The position numbers and the translations under genes are program-made. From positions 1-34,885 of the forward strand of contig NZ_JALEGT010000064.1 in assembly GCF_022763305.1 (NCBI RefSeq): a stretch of 34,885 nucleotides of DNA, in the 5' to 3' direction. The notes under the pieces are model-generated. The model saw nothing but the letters and a program-made list of their open reading frames with translations, was not told the DNA's origin and did not search any database. This stretch comes from Marivita sp. GTDB taxonomy: Bacteria; Pseudomonadota; Alphaproteobacteria; Rhodobacterales; Rhodobacteraceae. Shown piece by piece: positions 24,785 to 33,035 of the stretch; position 1 is the stretch's first letter; every line of letters starts with the position of its first letter.

Positions 24785-24921
24785 ACGATGCGTCGACGCA
24801 TCGTGATTTTGCGTCGACGCAAAATCGGGGGTCGTCCATCGAGCGCCATTGGTTCAAGCCCAATGGACGACGCCCCCGGCGCCTGCGGCGCTCCCCCGAA
24901 GTATTTGAGAACCAGAGAAGA
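24785..24921 (-). repeat. Dispersed hairpin element, copy 2 (inverted)
   Basis: This carries the modules of 15679-15769 in inverted orientation: ACGATGCG-TCGA-CGCATCGT (24785-24804), GATTTTGCG-TCGA-CGCAAAATC (24805-24826), then a long nested hairpin (GTCGTCCAT 24831-24839 with ATGGACGAC 24863-24871, flanked by GGGGG/CCCCC), and GAACCAGAGAAGA (24909-24921), the complement of the copy-1 start. It sits in the 178-bp gap inside the ped operon, just before the ATPase gene. Confidence 0.75.
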
Positions 24922-24938
24922 CGGGACGGGTCACGCGG

Positions 24939-25655
24939 ATGAGTTTGCAGGTTTCTGATCTGTCCTTCTCCTATGGACCCAAGACCGCGTTGGAGGCTTT
25001 GTCCTTTTCGGTGGGGCACGGGCAGTTTGCGGCCTTGCTCGGCCCGAATGGCGCCGGGAAATCGACGCTGTTCTCGCTGTTGACGCGCCTTTTCGTGACG
25101 CAGGATGGCACGATTTCCATCGCAGGTCATGATCTGAAGGTGGCCCCCTTGGCGGCAATGGCCGATCTGGGGGTGGTGTTTCAGCAGACCACGCTGGATC
25201 TCGATCTGACGGTCCGGCAGAACCTGCGCTATTTCGCGGCGCTGCACGGCATCACGGGGCGGGAGGCGGACACACGGATCGACGCGGCGCTGGAGCGGCT
25301 TGGCATGGCAGAGCGTGCGGGCGAAAAGGCGCGCGGCTTGAACGGCGGTCATCGGCGGCGGACCGAGATTGCGCGCGCGCTGTTGCATGACCCCAAGGTG
25401 CTGTTGCTGGACGAGCCGACGGTGGGGCTGGATGCGCCCACGCGGGCGGGGCTGACGCAGCACATCCATGATCTGTGTTTGGACACCGGGGTGACGGTGC
25501 TTTGGGCCACCCATCTGACGGATGAGGTGCGGGACAGAGATCAGGTGATCCTGCTGCATCGCGGTCAGGTGCTGGCGGATGGCCTCTGCGGCGACCTGCG
25601 CGGGGAAAAGCCCCTGCCCGCCTATTTCGCGCAGATGACGGGGGCACCGGCATGA
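24939..25655 (+). CDS. pedB: ABC ATPase of PQQ alcohol dehydrogenase system (PedB-like)
   Basis: The 238-aa ATPase has Walker A GPNGAGKST (35-43), a Q-loop (VVFQQTTLDLDLTV, about 77-90), an altered signature NGGHRRRTEIARAL in place of LSGGQ, Walker B VLLLDEPTVGLD and the H-loop His in LWATHLTDEV. The degenerate signature fits the PQQ-linked ATPase family. The stop overlaps the permease start (ATGA), so they form one transporter. It starts at ATG 24939. Confidence 0.87.
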   Translation: MSLQVSDLSFSYGPKTALEALSFSVGHGQFAALLGPNGAGKSTLFSLLTRLFVTQDGTISIAGHDLKVAPLAAMADLGVVFQQTTLDLDLTVRQNLRYFAALHGITGREADTRIDAALERLGMAERAGEKARGLNGGHRRRTEIARALLHDPKVLLLDEPTVGLDAPTRAGLTQHIHDLCLDTGVTVLWATHLTDEVRDRDQVILLHRGQVLADGLCGDLRGEKPLPAYFAQMTGAPA

Positions 25656-26443
25656 GGCACGCGCTGATCGCCATGCGGGCCATCGTCCTGCGCGAGGCCT
25701 TGCGCTTCGTGCATCAGCGCGAGCGGTTCATCGCGGCCCTCGTGCGCCCGCTGGTGTGGCTGCTGGTCTTCGCTGCGGGCTTCCGCGCGGCCTTGGGTCT
25801 CTCGATCACGCCGCCCTATCAGACCTATATCACCTACGAGACCTATATCGTGCCAGGGCTCTGCGGCATGATCCTGCTCTTCAACGGGATGCAGTCCTCG
25901 CTCAGCCTTGTCTATGACCGCGAGATGGGATCGATGCGGCTTTTGCTGACCGCGCCGCTGTCGCGGGCGTGGCTCTTGTTCAGCAAGCTTCTCGGCAGCA
26001 CGATCATTTCGATCCTGCAGGTCTATGCGTTCCTGCTGGTGGCATGGCTTTTCGACATCACGCTGCCGCCGCTGGGCTATGTGGCCGTGTTGCCCGCGCT
26101 GATGCTGGCGGGGTTGATGCTGGGGGCGCTGGGGTTGGCTTTGTCGAGCTTCATCAAGCAGCTCGAGAATTTTGCTGGTGTGATGAATTTCGTGATTTTC
26201 CCGATGTTCTTTCTCTCGTCGGCGCTCTACCCGCTGTGGAAGATGGCCGAAAGCTCGGAGCTGTTGCACGACATCTGTGCCACCAATCCGTTCACCCACG
26301 GGGTCGAGCTGATCCGGTTTGCGCTGTATGTGGAGTGGAACGGGATGGCGTTTCTGTGGACCGCGCTGGCCACGGTGGCGTTCATGGCACTGGCGGTCTG
26401 GGGCTATGACCCGGCGCGGGGGATGATGACGCGCAAAGGCTGA
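25652..26443 (+). CDS. pedC: ABC-2 type permease of PQQ alcohol dehydrogenase system (PedC-like)
   Basis: The 263-aa inner-membrane protein has six hydrophobic segments and an ABC-2 export-type fold (MILLFNGMQSSLSLVYDREMGSMRLLLTAPLSR segment near 70-102). Exporter-type permeases are typical of PedC. Together with the ATPase, binding protein and propeller it forms the PedA1A2BC system. Whether it moves lanthanide complexes in or a factor out is not settled; the fold favours export. Confidence 0.87.
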   Translation: MRHALIAMRAIVLREALRFVHQRERFIAALVRPLVWLLVFAAGFRAALGLSITPPYQTYITYETYIVPGLCGMILLFNGMQSSLSLVYDREMGSMRLLLTAPLSRAWLLFSKLLGSTIISILQVYAFLLVAWLFDITLPPLGYVAVLPALMLAGLMLGALGLALSSFIKQLENFAGVMNFVIFPMFFLSSALYPLWKMAESSELLHDICATNPFTHGVELIRFALYVEWNGMAFLWTALATVAFMALAVWGYDPARGMMTRKG

Positions 26444-26460
26444 TCTACGACCATCGGTCG
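26444..26460 (+). promoter_or_regulatory. TACGAC-type operator before the Sel1 gene
   Basis: TCTACGACCATCGGTCG shares TACGACCA with the ped sites and has a GAC/GTC dyad with a 5-base spacer instead of 4. It lies about 40 bp before the Sel1 gene, right after pedC. It is weaker evidence than the sites at 21973, 31091 and 31125. Confidence 0.4.
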
Positions 26461-26496
26461 GGTGATCTTGGGGCCTTGTTGCGCTAGGGTTGCGAT

Positions 26497-27045
26497 ATGA
26501 GACAGATTCTGATCCCGCTGAGTTGCGCGCTTGCGCTGAGTGCCACCGCCCTCTGGGCCGAAGATGACGATCCGGGTGGTGTGCTCAATCCCGACGAGAT
26601 GACGTGGCGGTCCGTGCTGGATCGGGCCGAGGACGGTGAGACCGGGATGGTGCTCTGTGCAACCGGCTACATGCTGACCAAGTCGGGGGATCATGCCGCT
26701 GCGCGCACGCTGTTCCGCAATTGCGCTGAGGCAGGCTATACCGGGGCGATGACCTGGATGAGCCAGCTCGACAACAATGGCCTGGGTGGGGATTACGACC
26801 CCGAGGCCAGTGCGGCCTGGGACCAGCAGGCGGCAGAGTTGGGCGATCCTGTCGGCAAGTTCAACCATGGTCTGAACCTGATGCGCGGTCACGGGATCGC
26901 GAAGGACGAGGTTCTCGGGCGGCGCTATGTCGACGAGGCGGCGTCCGAGGGTCTGGAGATTGCGCAGCGGTTGCAGGGCGCGGGCTATGACCTCGACGAG
27001 GTCACGCCGGATGCGGACAACTGGAAATACGCGCCGTTGTTTTAA
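26497..27045 (+). CDS. Secreted Sel1-like repeat protein
   Basis: The 182-aa protein has a signal peptide (cleavage near ALWA-ED, residue 21) and helical Sel1/TPR-like repeats: AAARTLFRNCAEAGYTGAM, EASAAWDQQAAELGDPVGKF and VLGRRYVDEAASEGLEIAQR. Such repeats mediate protein contacts. It follows pedC by 53 bp and may be a periplasmic scaffold of the alcohol-oxidation system. Its stop overlaps that of the convergent ATPase gene. Confidence 0.8.
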   Translation: MRQILIPLSCALALSATALWAEDDDPGGVLNPDEMTWRSVLDRAEDGETGMVLCATGYMLTKSGDHAAARTLFRNCAEAGYTGAMTWMSQLDNNGLGGDYDPEASAAWDQQAAELGDPVGKFNHGLNLMRGHGIAKDEVLGRRYVDEAASEGLEIAQRLQGAGYDLDEVTPDADNWKYAPLF

Positions 27046-27713
27046 CGGCGACGCGCCTGCAATTGCGCGGGGCTTCCTGACAATTCGAGGATGCGCGTCG
27101 CAAGCCGTTCGGCCTCGGGGATCGCATGGGTCACGAGCAGGGTGGCAACTGGATGGCTGTCGCGGAGGCGCTCGAAGAGGGTCATCATCTCGTCCGAGAG
27201 ATCGGCGTCGAGGCTGACGAAGGGTTCGTCGAGAAGCAGCAGATCGGGTTTGCCGGCAAAGGCGCGGGCCAGTGACAGGCGGCGCTGCTGACCGAGGGAG
27301 AGTTGATCGGGAAACGCGGCGCCGCGACCGGCGAGGCCGACCTCTTCGAGGGCAATGTCGATCTGCCCGGGCGTCAGGCCGAGGGGGATCGCGAGGTTGT
27401 CGGCGACGCTGCGCCAGCGCATCAGGGTCGGTTCCTGAAACACCATGGCCAGCTTGTCGGGGCGGCGCACATGGCCGGACTGGCGGTGTTCCAGCCCGGC
27501 AATGATGCGCATCAGCGTGGTCTTGCCGACACCGGACGGGCCGGTGATCGCGACTGTTTCACCCGGTGCGAGGGCAAGGTCGATCTGGCCCAGCACGGTT
27601 TTGCCGCCAAAACTCATGCCGTCGAGCGTGACGCTCAGCACAGGCGGAGGGTGGTCCGCCGGTGTTCTGGGGTCGCGGTTGCTCACCAGCTTGAGGGACG
27701 GTGCCGCAGCCAA
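27042..27713 (-). CDS. ABC importer ATPase, NitT/TauT/SsuB type
   Basis: The 223-aa ATPase has Walker A GPSGVGKTT (about 59-67), signature LSLGQQRRLSLARAF, Walker B LLLLDEPF and the switch His in LVTHAIPEAERLA. The likely start is TTG 27713, two bases after the binding-protein stop, behind GGAAG; no ATG fits the family N-terminus. It pairs with the binding protein upstream. The expected permease is missing here and a matching one lies at 11859. Confidence 0.85.
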   Translation of the reverse strand: MAAAPSLKLVSNRDPRTPADHPPPVLSVTLDGMSFGGKTVLGQIDLALAPGETVAITGPSGVGKTTLMRIIAGLEHRQSGHVRRPDKLAMVFQEPTLMRWRSVADNLAIPLGLTPGQIDIALEEVGLAGRGAAFPDQLSLGQQRRLSLARAFAGKPDLLLLDEPFVSLDADLSDEMMTLFERLRDSHPVATLLVTHAIPEAERLATRILELSGSPAQLQARRR

Positions 27714-27715
27714 GC

Positions 27716-28690
27716 TCAGCTTCCGGGCTGGACGAAGACGCCCTCGGGCAGTGTCTGGACCGCGCCCACAAGTTCCTCGCCGCCCAGATCGGCCATCAGC
27801 GCGAGCATGCGGGCGGCGGCCTCCTCGTCAACCGGTTGGTCGGCGGGGATACCTGCGATGAACCCGGCCTTGAGGGCCTCGAATTCAGCATCGGTCTTGG
27901 CGTTCATGCGCGGGCGCAGACGGTCCCATTCGGCGTCGGAGGAGGCCAGCAGGTCCTTCGTCGCGCGGCTGGCGGCGGCGAGGCCCTCGACCAGATCAGG
28001 GTGATCGCGCAGCATCTCGCCCCGCAGGACGTAGCCCAGAAGTGGGGTTTCGGGGTCAAGCCCCAGTTCCCGCGCGGCGGCGTCGACGGTGATCAGGGGC
28101 GTCATGCCGCCCGCTTCCATCTTTGCGAGGAAGTGCCAGAAGTTGATCGCGCCGTCGAGTTCGCCCTGCAGCCCGGTCTTGTAGATCAGGGGCGGCGCGC
28201 CAAAAACCTGTTCGGTCTCGGTCACGAGGTCCATGCCGTGCATCTTTTCGGCATAGGCGCGCAGGATCAGCCAGCTTTTGTCGAGCGGCCCGCCCGCGAT
28301 GCCGATCTTGCCTCCCTTGAGGTCGGCGAGCGAGGTGGCGGTGCTGCCTTCGGGGACCAGCAGCGCACCCACGGCCTTGGAATAGGGCACGAAGATGTAA
28401 TCCTTGCCCTCGGCCCGCTGACGCGCGACCCAGAGCCAGTCGGACACGATCACATCCGCCTCACCGCCCTGAAACGCCACCTGCGCGGCAGAGCCACCCG
28501 CAACGCCCTGCACTTGCAGATCGAACCCGTTTTCGGTGTCGAAGCCGTTGTGTTTGATGCTGTCGAGTTCCCAGTTCACGGTGCCGGATTCAAGCACGGC
28601 GGCGCGCAGAACGGGGGTTTCGGCAAGGGCGCCCGTGGCGACCAGAACCAGCGCGGCGGTACTCGCGCGGAGTGTGGAGAAAAAGCTCAT
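27716..28690 (-). CDS. ABC importer substrate-binding protein, NitT/TauT-like
   Basis: The 324-aa protein has a signal peptide (cleavage near TGALA-ET) and a two-lobed TauA/SsuA-type binding fold (GFDLQVQGVAGGSAAQVAFQ, ADVIVSDWLW, GKIGIAGGPLDKSWLILRAYAE). Of the two adjacent ATGs the second (28690) is better spaced from GGGAGG. Related proteins occur near PQQ alcohol dehydrogenase genes, but the ligand is unknown. Divergent from the small cytochrome c. Confidence 0.83.
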   Translation of the reverse strand: MSFFSTLRASTAALVLVATGALAETPVLRAAVLESGTVNWELDSIKHNGFDTENGFDLQVQGVAGGSAAQVAFQGGEADVIVSDWLWVARQRAEGKDYIFVPYSKAVGALLVPEGSTATSLADLKGGKIGIAGGPLDKSWLILRAYAEKMHGMDLVTETEQVFGAPPLIYKTGLQGELDGAINFWHFLAKMEAGGMTPLITVDAAARELGLDPETPLLGYVLRGEMLRDHPDLVEGLAAASRATKDLLASSDAEWDRLRPRMNAKTDAEFEALKAGFIAGIPADQPVDEEAAARMLALMADLGGEELVGAVQTLPEGVFVQPGS

Positions 28691-28742
28691 CATGTCCTCC
28701 CAGAATGATTGGCCCCACAGTACCAGCCGCTTTTCCTGCGGA

Positions 28743-28761
28743 AATACGACCAAAGGATGTG
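28743..28761 (+). promoter_or_regulatory. TACGAC-type half operator between binding protein and cytochrome genes
   Basis: AATACGACCAAAGGATGTG shares its first 13 bases (AATACGACCAAAG) with the first pedH site but lacks the right half GTC. It lies in the divergent gap, 86 bp before the cytochrome start. Confidence 0.5.
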
Positions 28762-28847
28762 GGCCAAGGTCGCATCTCTTGATGTGGATCATATTGGCGG
28801 ATTTCGGGTGTTCCTACGCTGGGACATCTTATTGAAGGAGACCACCG

Positions 28848-29258
28848 ATGACCCGTTTTGCCCTGATCGCAGCCGCCACTGTCTGCGCCCTGCCCGTCTT
28901 TGCCAGCGAGACCACCTTCGAGCAGGTGAAGATCGACGCGGGCAAGACCCTTTTCGAAGCCGAATGCCGCCGCTGCCACGCGGTCGAGCCGACGGATGCG
29001 TCCTACGGCCCGCCCTTGGAGAACATCGTCGGGCGCGGTGCTGGGACCTATCCGGATTACGACTATTCGATTGCTTTGGAGGCCTCGGGCATCGTCTGGA
29101 CCCCGGCGGCCCTGCGCGCGTGGATGGAGGACAATGACGGCTTCATGCCCGGCACCAAGATGCGCCATGTCGGCATCGAGGACCGCACGGTGCAGGATTT
29201 CATCCTGTCCTATCTCGTGTCGATCACGACGCAGGACAATTCGGCGATTTCGAAGTGA
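28848..29258 (+). CDS. Small periplasmic cytochrome c (class I)
   Basis: The 136-aa monohaem cytochrome has a signal peptide (cleavage near VFA-SE, residue 20), haem motif C40-R-R-C43-H44 and a C-terminal Met ligand region (GFMPGTKM). ATG 28848 follows GAAGGAGACC. Its size suits a c2/cL-like carrier. It may pass electrons from PedH or PedF to the oxidase; this is inferred from context and the shared operator sequence. Confidence 0.88.
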   Translation: MTRFALIAAATVCALPVFASETTFEQVKIDAGKTLFEAECRRCHAVEPTDASYGPPLENIVGRGAGTYPDYDYSIALEASGIVWTPAALRAWMEDNDGFMPGTKMRHVGIEDRTVQDFILSYLVSITTQDNSAISK

Positions 29259-29330
29259 GGTTGGGGGGAAAAGTGTTGCTTTCGTGGCGTGTCGTGGTGT
29301 GAACCGACTCTGATGGGAAGGCGAAGATAG

Positions 29331-29357
29331 GGTGCGTGATTTCACGCACCTTTTTTT
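29331..29357 (+). terminator. Rho-independent terminator after the small cytochrome
   Basis: GGTGCGTGA-TT-TCACGCACC (29331-29350) is a perfect 9-bp stem followed by seven T's. It ends the cytochrome transcript. Confidence 0.9.
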
Positions 29358-29443
29358 GCGCCGGGCGGTGCGTGCTAAACTGGCTTTCTTTGATCTGCAA
29401 ACTGCGCTACCGTCGTTTGAATTTAAGCGTACTTTTCTTGGTG

Positions 29444-29457
29444 AACCGATCTCGGTT
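29444..29457. promoter_or_regulatory. Palindrome before the cysteine-peptidase gene
   Basis: AACCGA-TC-TCGGTT is a perfect 6-bp inverted repeat 83 bp before the gene start, in an AT-richer stretch. It is operator-like but unassigned. Confidence 0.35.
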
Positions 29458-29539
29458 GGATGCTGAAATCTCCCGTGAGTTGAGTGCGCCATAGTCTTAT
29501 AAAGCTTTTAATTGTTCATTTGTTTTAAGGAGTTTCAGT

Positions 29540-30715
29540 ATGTACCCGCAGCCTTTGGAAATCACGGGCCTTGCCGGTTCTGTCGGGTTCGGCGGTATGA
29601 ACCGGTATGCAGATGTCTCGCAAGTTACTGATTTGATAAATCTTAACCTTGTTTACAAACCTTCCTACAGAAATGCCTGCGCCGCACAGGGTCTTCTGGA
29701 CGGTTTTGGCGAATTAAAACCGGATATCCCCGAATACGCTCCTGGCGGAGGGGGACAGTATGACTTGCCGAACCTCAACGAAGCGATCCGCCAGTTTCAG
29801 ATCGTTGGAATGGGACGGAACCAAAGCTGGGCCGATGCCAGAGTCGACCCAAATGGACAAACCTGGAAATCACTCTTGGGCACGCTGCCTTCTGGACACA
29901 TTCCGCCCAATTCATTGCCTGCACCAACAGGGCGTATGCGCGGAATCCACAACGGATTTGCCATCTTTAGCCAGGGTGATTTCCGTGAGCTCTTGGGACA
30001 TCGATGGGACTCGAACGGTGACAAGGTAGTCAACGAGTACGATGCTTGGGCGCATTTGAACGAAAAAGGGTGCTGTCTGACCGTAATCACCATGGCAGCG
30101 ACAAAACTGGGAAAACCTCAGTCCTGTTGGCCGAAAGGCCTGTTGCCAAAGAACTTATCACCGTCTGATGTGAACAAGATCGCTCTGAATAACCAAGGCT
30201 ATAGCGAATTTGGTGGCTTGATGACAACCCGGGTGCCTATGCTGCTCGGAATGAAGGCTCAGCGCTACGGTTCCCATTACAAAGAGCCACTGCCTCTACC
30301 GGTTGACGGATTTATCGACAGCATTCTGAATGCTGGGCACGCTGTAGCCGCGCATGTTGACTACTCTGGATCCTCACGCGGAGATCATTGGGTCCTGATC
30401 ACAAACAAAGTGCAAAGTGGTCTGAAGGCCTATGACGCCATTGATCCCTCAGGTGGCTACGTCATGGGGTTCTCAAAAAACATGAATGCCCGTGAGTTGG
30501 CATATGAAAACACCGCAACGGCGCGTGATGCCAAGATCAAAGCAATACAGGAGGCTAATAAGACGGCTAAGAAAAAGGCAAAGGTTCCAGAACCCTATAA
30601 TTTTCAGATGGGGCACCTTTGGGGGATGGCTGCACCAAACGCATCGCATAGCCGCAAGGAGAAACAAAACAAGTACCGTCTTGTTGGTTTGATTACTCTC
30701 ATGAGGACCGACTGA
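29540..30715 (+). CDS. Peptidoglycan-binding/C39-like cysteine peptidase protein
   Basis: The 391-aa protein starts behind AAGGAG and has no signal peptide. Residues about 10-112 resemble a divided peptidoglycan-binding repeat (SVGFGGMNRYADVSQVTDLI, then AIRQFQIVGMGRNQSWADAR, VDPNGQTWKSLL), as found in cell-wall hydrolases and contractile-injection effectors. Residues about 165-310 look like a C39-like papain-fold peptidase: Cys178/Cys179 (KGCCLTVITM), His283 (RGDHWVLI) and Asp302 (YDAIDPSGG). The C-terminus is Lys-rich. The gene is lower in GC than its neighbours and seems acquired. A role as a secreted cell-wall amidase/peptidase or antibacterial effector is plausible; no immunity gene is seen beside it. 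Confidence 0.65.
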   Translation: MYPQPLEITGLAGSVGFGGMNRYADVSQVTDLINLNLVYKPSYRNACAAQGLLDGFGELKPDIPEYAPGGGGQYDLPNLNEAIRQFQIVGMGRNQSWADARVDPNGQTWKSLLGTLPSGHIPPNSLPAPTGRMRGIHNGFAIFSQGDFRELLGHRWDSNGDKVVNEYDAWAHLNEKGCCLTVITMAATKLGKPQSCWPKGLLPKNLSPSDVNKIALNNQGYSEFGGLMTTRVPMLLGMKAQRYGSHYKEPLPLPVDGFIDSILNAGHAVAAHVDYSGSSRGDHWVLITNKVQSGLKAYDAIDPSGGYVMGFSKNMNARELAYENTATARDAKIKAIQEANKTAKKKAKVPEPYNFQMGHLWGMAAPNASHSRKEKQNKYRLVGLITLMRTD

Positions 30716-31090
30716 GCAATACGTTTGGTTGATTGATATCTTGATGGCTCAAATATTTCAGGGGGGGCGATTGAAGGCTATTTGATCCCGTTGTTCTGTC
30801 CCGGCACCTGTCTGATCTTTCTTGGCGTCAAACTTTCGCCGCCGACCCTGCGGGGACCGTCTTTGTGTTTTGAGAGAACGCTGTGACCATCGCTGGAGCT
30901 CGAAGCGATCGAGCAGCATACCTGATCCGCAGCCCCCTTGTGTCAGCGTCGCCATCGCGTAGCAGATACAAGGCCTTACACCTGCCAATATCTCGAGCAT
31001 CATTTGACGGGTATTCGGACTCGTCGCCTGCCAGATCGTAAGGCCAGCACCACCGCTCGCTCCATCCCCGTCGAATCGCCCGAACTCGAA

Positions 31091-31108
31091 TACGACCAAA
31101 GTCCTGTC
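31091..31108 (+). promoter_or_regulatory. pedH upstream operator, site 1
   Basis: TACGACCAAAGTCCTGTC, core GAC-CAAA-GTC at 31094-31103, preceded by AA. It repeats as site 2 with its core 34 bp further on. The pair is typical of response-regulator sites upstream of an activated promoter. Confidence 0.65.
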
Positions 31109-31124
31109 AACCTCCCAAAGGTCT

Positions 31125-31142
31125 TACGACACAAGTCGCGTA
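31125..31142 (+). promoter_or_regulatory. pedH upstream operator, site 2
   Basis: TACGACACAAGTCGCGTA, core GAC-ACAA-GTC at 31128-31137. It is partly palindromic (TACG ... CGTA). Its right end overlaps the expected -35 position, as in activator-dependent promoters. Confidence 0.65.
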
Positions 31143-31162
31143 CAACGCGCATCCGTTATCCC

Positions 31163-31168
31163 TATACT
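31163..31168 (+). promoter_or_regulatory. Putative pedH -10 element
   Basis: TATACT fits a sigma-70 -10. The -35 position 17 bp upstream (31140-31145) reads GTACAA, a poor match that touches operator site 2, consistent with activation by a bound regulator. The 5' leader would be roughly 65 bases. Confidence 0.5.
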
Positions 31169-31240
31169 GCCCCTCAGCCGTCCATATGCGCCCCCCGTGC
31201 ATCTGGATACCTGCAACTGAAGTTCATGGGAGGAATACGA

Positions 31241-33010
31241 ATGAACAGATTTGTTGCCGCCGTCACAGCCAGCATCATCGCCGCGACAGGCGCCTTTGCT
31301 CAGGGTGTGACCGAGGACATGCTGGCGAATGACCAGACGATGACCAATCAGGTCGTCACCAACGGGATGGGGCGGCATCTGCAGCGCTATTCGCCGCTGG
31401 AGACGCTGAACAAGGACAACGTCAAGAACCTTGTTCCGGCCTGGGCGTTCAGCCTTGGTGGCGAAAAGCAGCGCGGTCAGGAGACGCAGCCGCTGGTCTA
31501 TGATGGCATCATGTACATCACCGGGTCGTATTCGCGTCTTTACGCCATCGACGTGAACACGGGCGAAGAGGTCTGGCAGTACGATGCCCGTCTGCCCGAG
31601 GGCATCCTGCCCTGCTGTGACGTGATCAACCGCGGTGCCGCTCTGGCGGGCGACAAGGTGATCTTCGGCACGCTCGACGCGCGGATCGTGGCGCTCGACG
31701 CCAAGACCGGCGATGTTGTCTGGCGCGATCAGATCAATGATTACAAGGCGGGGTATTCCTACACGGCGGCTCCGCTGGTCGTTGGCGATCTTGTGATCAC
31801 CGGCAACTCGGGCGGCGAGTTCGGTATCGTCGGATCGGTGCAGGCGCGCAACATCGAGAACGGCGACCTCGTGTGGGAACGTCCGGTGATCGAAGGCCAT
31901 ATGGGCATGCTCAATGGCGAAGAAAGCACCATGACCGGCACGCTCAATGCGACATGGCCGGGCGACATGTGGAAGACCGGCGGCGGCGCCACATGGCTGG
32001 GCGGATCGTATGACGAGCGCACCGACACGCTGATCTTCGGCACCGGCAACCCGGCTCCTTGGAACAGCCACCTGCGCGGTGCGGGCGTTCCGACCGACGG
32101 CAATACGGGCGACAACCTCTATGCCGCATCGCGGATCGGCATCGACCCGGCGACCGGCGAGATCAAGTGGCACTACCAGACCACGCCGCGCGAAGGCTGG
32201 GACTATGACGGTGTGAACGAAGTGGTGGCCTATGACGGTCGCGACGGATCGCAGCGTCTGGCCACGGCGGACCGCAACGGGTTCTTCTACGTGCTCAATG
32301 CCGCAGATGGCGGGTTTGTGGATGCCTATCCGTTCGTCAAGGACATCTCCTGGGCCAGCGACATCGACGACACTGGTCGCCCGGTCTTCATCGAGGACAA
32401 CCGTCCGGGTGATCCCACCGCGTCGGCCGATGGCAAGAAAGGCGATGTGGTCTTCTCGTCCCCCGGCTTCCTCGGTGGCAAGAACTGGATGCCGATGTCC
32501 TTCTCGCAGCGGACCGGCAACTTCTACGTGCCGTCCAACGAATGGGGCATGGACATCTGGAACGAGCCGATCACCTACAAGAAGGGTGCCGCCTATCTGG
32601 GGTCCGGTTTCACCATCAAGCCGAACTACGAAGACCATATCGGCTCTCTGAAGGCGATCAATCCGGACACCGGCGAATGGGTCTGGGAATACAAGAACGA
32701 CGCACCGCTCTGGGGTGGCGTGATGACCACGGCGGGTGGTCTGGTGTTCTTCGGCACGCCGGAAGGCAAGTTCCTCGCGCTGGACGACGAAACCGGTGAG
32801 GTTCTGTGGTCGTTCCAGACCGGCTCGGGCATCGTCGGTCAGCCGATCACCTGGGAACAGGATGGCGATCAGTATGTCTCGGTCATCTCGGGCTGGGGTG
32901 GTGCTGTTCCGCTCTGGGGCGGTGAAGTGGCCAAGAAGGTCAACTACCTGAACCAGGGTGGCACGCTCTGGACCTTCCGCCTGCCGAAAGAGCTGGCCTC
33001 GGCGAACTGA
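31241..33010 (+). CDS. pedH: PQQ-dependent alcohol dehydrogenase, lanthanide type (PedH/ExaF-like)
   Basis: The 589-aa periplasmic quinoprotein starts at ATG 31241 behind GGGAGGAATACGA; the longer frame is not part of the protein. The signal peptide ends near AFA-QG (residue 20). Beta-propeller W-motifs such as [10 protein letters not shown] run throughout. Key residues are the vicinal disulfide Cys125-Cys126 ([10 protein letters not shown]), Glu193, Asn270 (GTGNPAPWN) and catalytic Asp321, with Asp323 two residues on (GWDYDGVNE). That second Asp is the mark of lanthanide-dependent enzymes; calcium types have another residue. The sequence around the active site follows the ethanol dehydrogenase group (ExaF/PedH), not XoxF. 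It oxidises primary alcohols to aldehydes and donates electrons to cytochrome c (PedF here). Regulation by the two upstream operators is inferred. Confidence 0.9.
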   Translation: MNRFVAAVTASIIAATGAFAQGVTEDMLANDQTMTNQVVTNGMGRHLQRYSPLETLNKDNVKNLVPAWAFSLGGEKQRGQETQPLVYDGIMYITGSYSRLYAIDVNTGEEVWQYDARLPEGILPCCDVINRGAALAGDKVIFGTLDARIVALDAKTGDVVWRDQINDYKAGYSYTAAPLVVGDLVITGNSGGEFGIVGSVQARNIENGDLVWERPVIEGHMGMLNGEESTMTGTLNATWPGDMWKTGGGATWLGGSYDERTDTLIFGTGNPAPWNSHLRGAGVPTDGNTGDNLYAASRIGIDPATGEIKWHYQTTPREGWDYDGVNEVVAYDGRDGSQRLATADRNGFFYVLNAADGGFVDAYPFVKDISWASDIDDTGRPVFIEDNRPGDPTASADGKKGDVVFSSPGFLGGKNWMPMSFSQRTGNFYVPSNEWGMDIWNEPITYKKGAAYLGSGFTIKPNYEDHIGSLKAINPDTGEWVWEYKNDAPLWGGVMTTAGGLVFFGTPEGKFLALDDETGEVLWSFQTGSGIVGQPITWEQDGDQYVSVISGWGGAVPLWGGEVAKKVNYLNQGGTLWTFRLPKELASAN

Positions 33011-33030
33011 TTTTTACCAATCGGTAAAAA
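33011..33030. promoter_or_regulatory. AT-rich perfect hairpin after pedH
   Basis: TTTTTACC-AATC-GGTAAAAA is an 8-bp perfect inverted repeat starting at the base after the pedH stop codon. The arms match the palindrome inside the regulator gene at 8435-8452 (TTTTACC-N4-GGTAAAA). It precedes the true terminator at 33036, so it may be a protein site or a second RNA hairpin. Confidence 0.45.
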
Positions 33031-33035
33031 AGAGC

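Larger units (their letters stand above)
30716..31240. other. Intergenic region with pedH control sites
   Basis: No gene is supported in this 525-bp gap. A 113-codon minus-strand open frame (30758-31099) has no recognisable family and no good ribosome site. The right end holds two TACGAC-type operators and the pedH promoter (listed separately). The left part may contain decayed sequence. Confidence 0.55.

Noticed and set aside
30758-31099. A 113-codon minus-strand open frame in the pedH upstream region
   Set aside because: No family resemblance, no good ribosome site, and its start overlaps the pedH operator region.
31124-32638. A 504-codon minus-strand open frame
   Set aside because: Antisense to pedH, whose protein is unmistakable; the frame has no recognisable motif.
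31241-33010. XoxF methanol dehydrogenase
   Set aside because: The lanthanide Asp is present, but the N-terminal and active-site surroundings ([25 protein letters not shown]) follow the ethanol dehydrogenase (ExaF/PedH) group.
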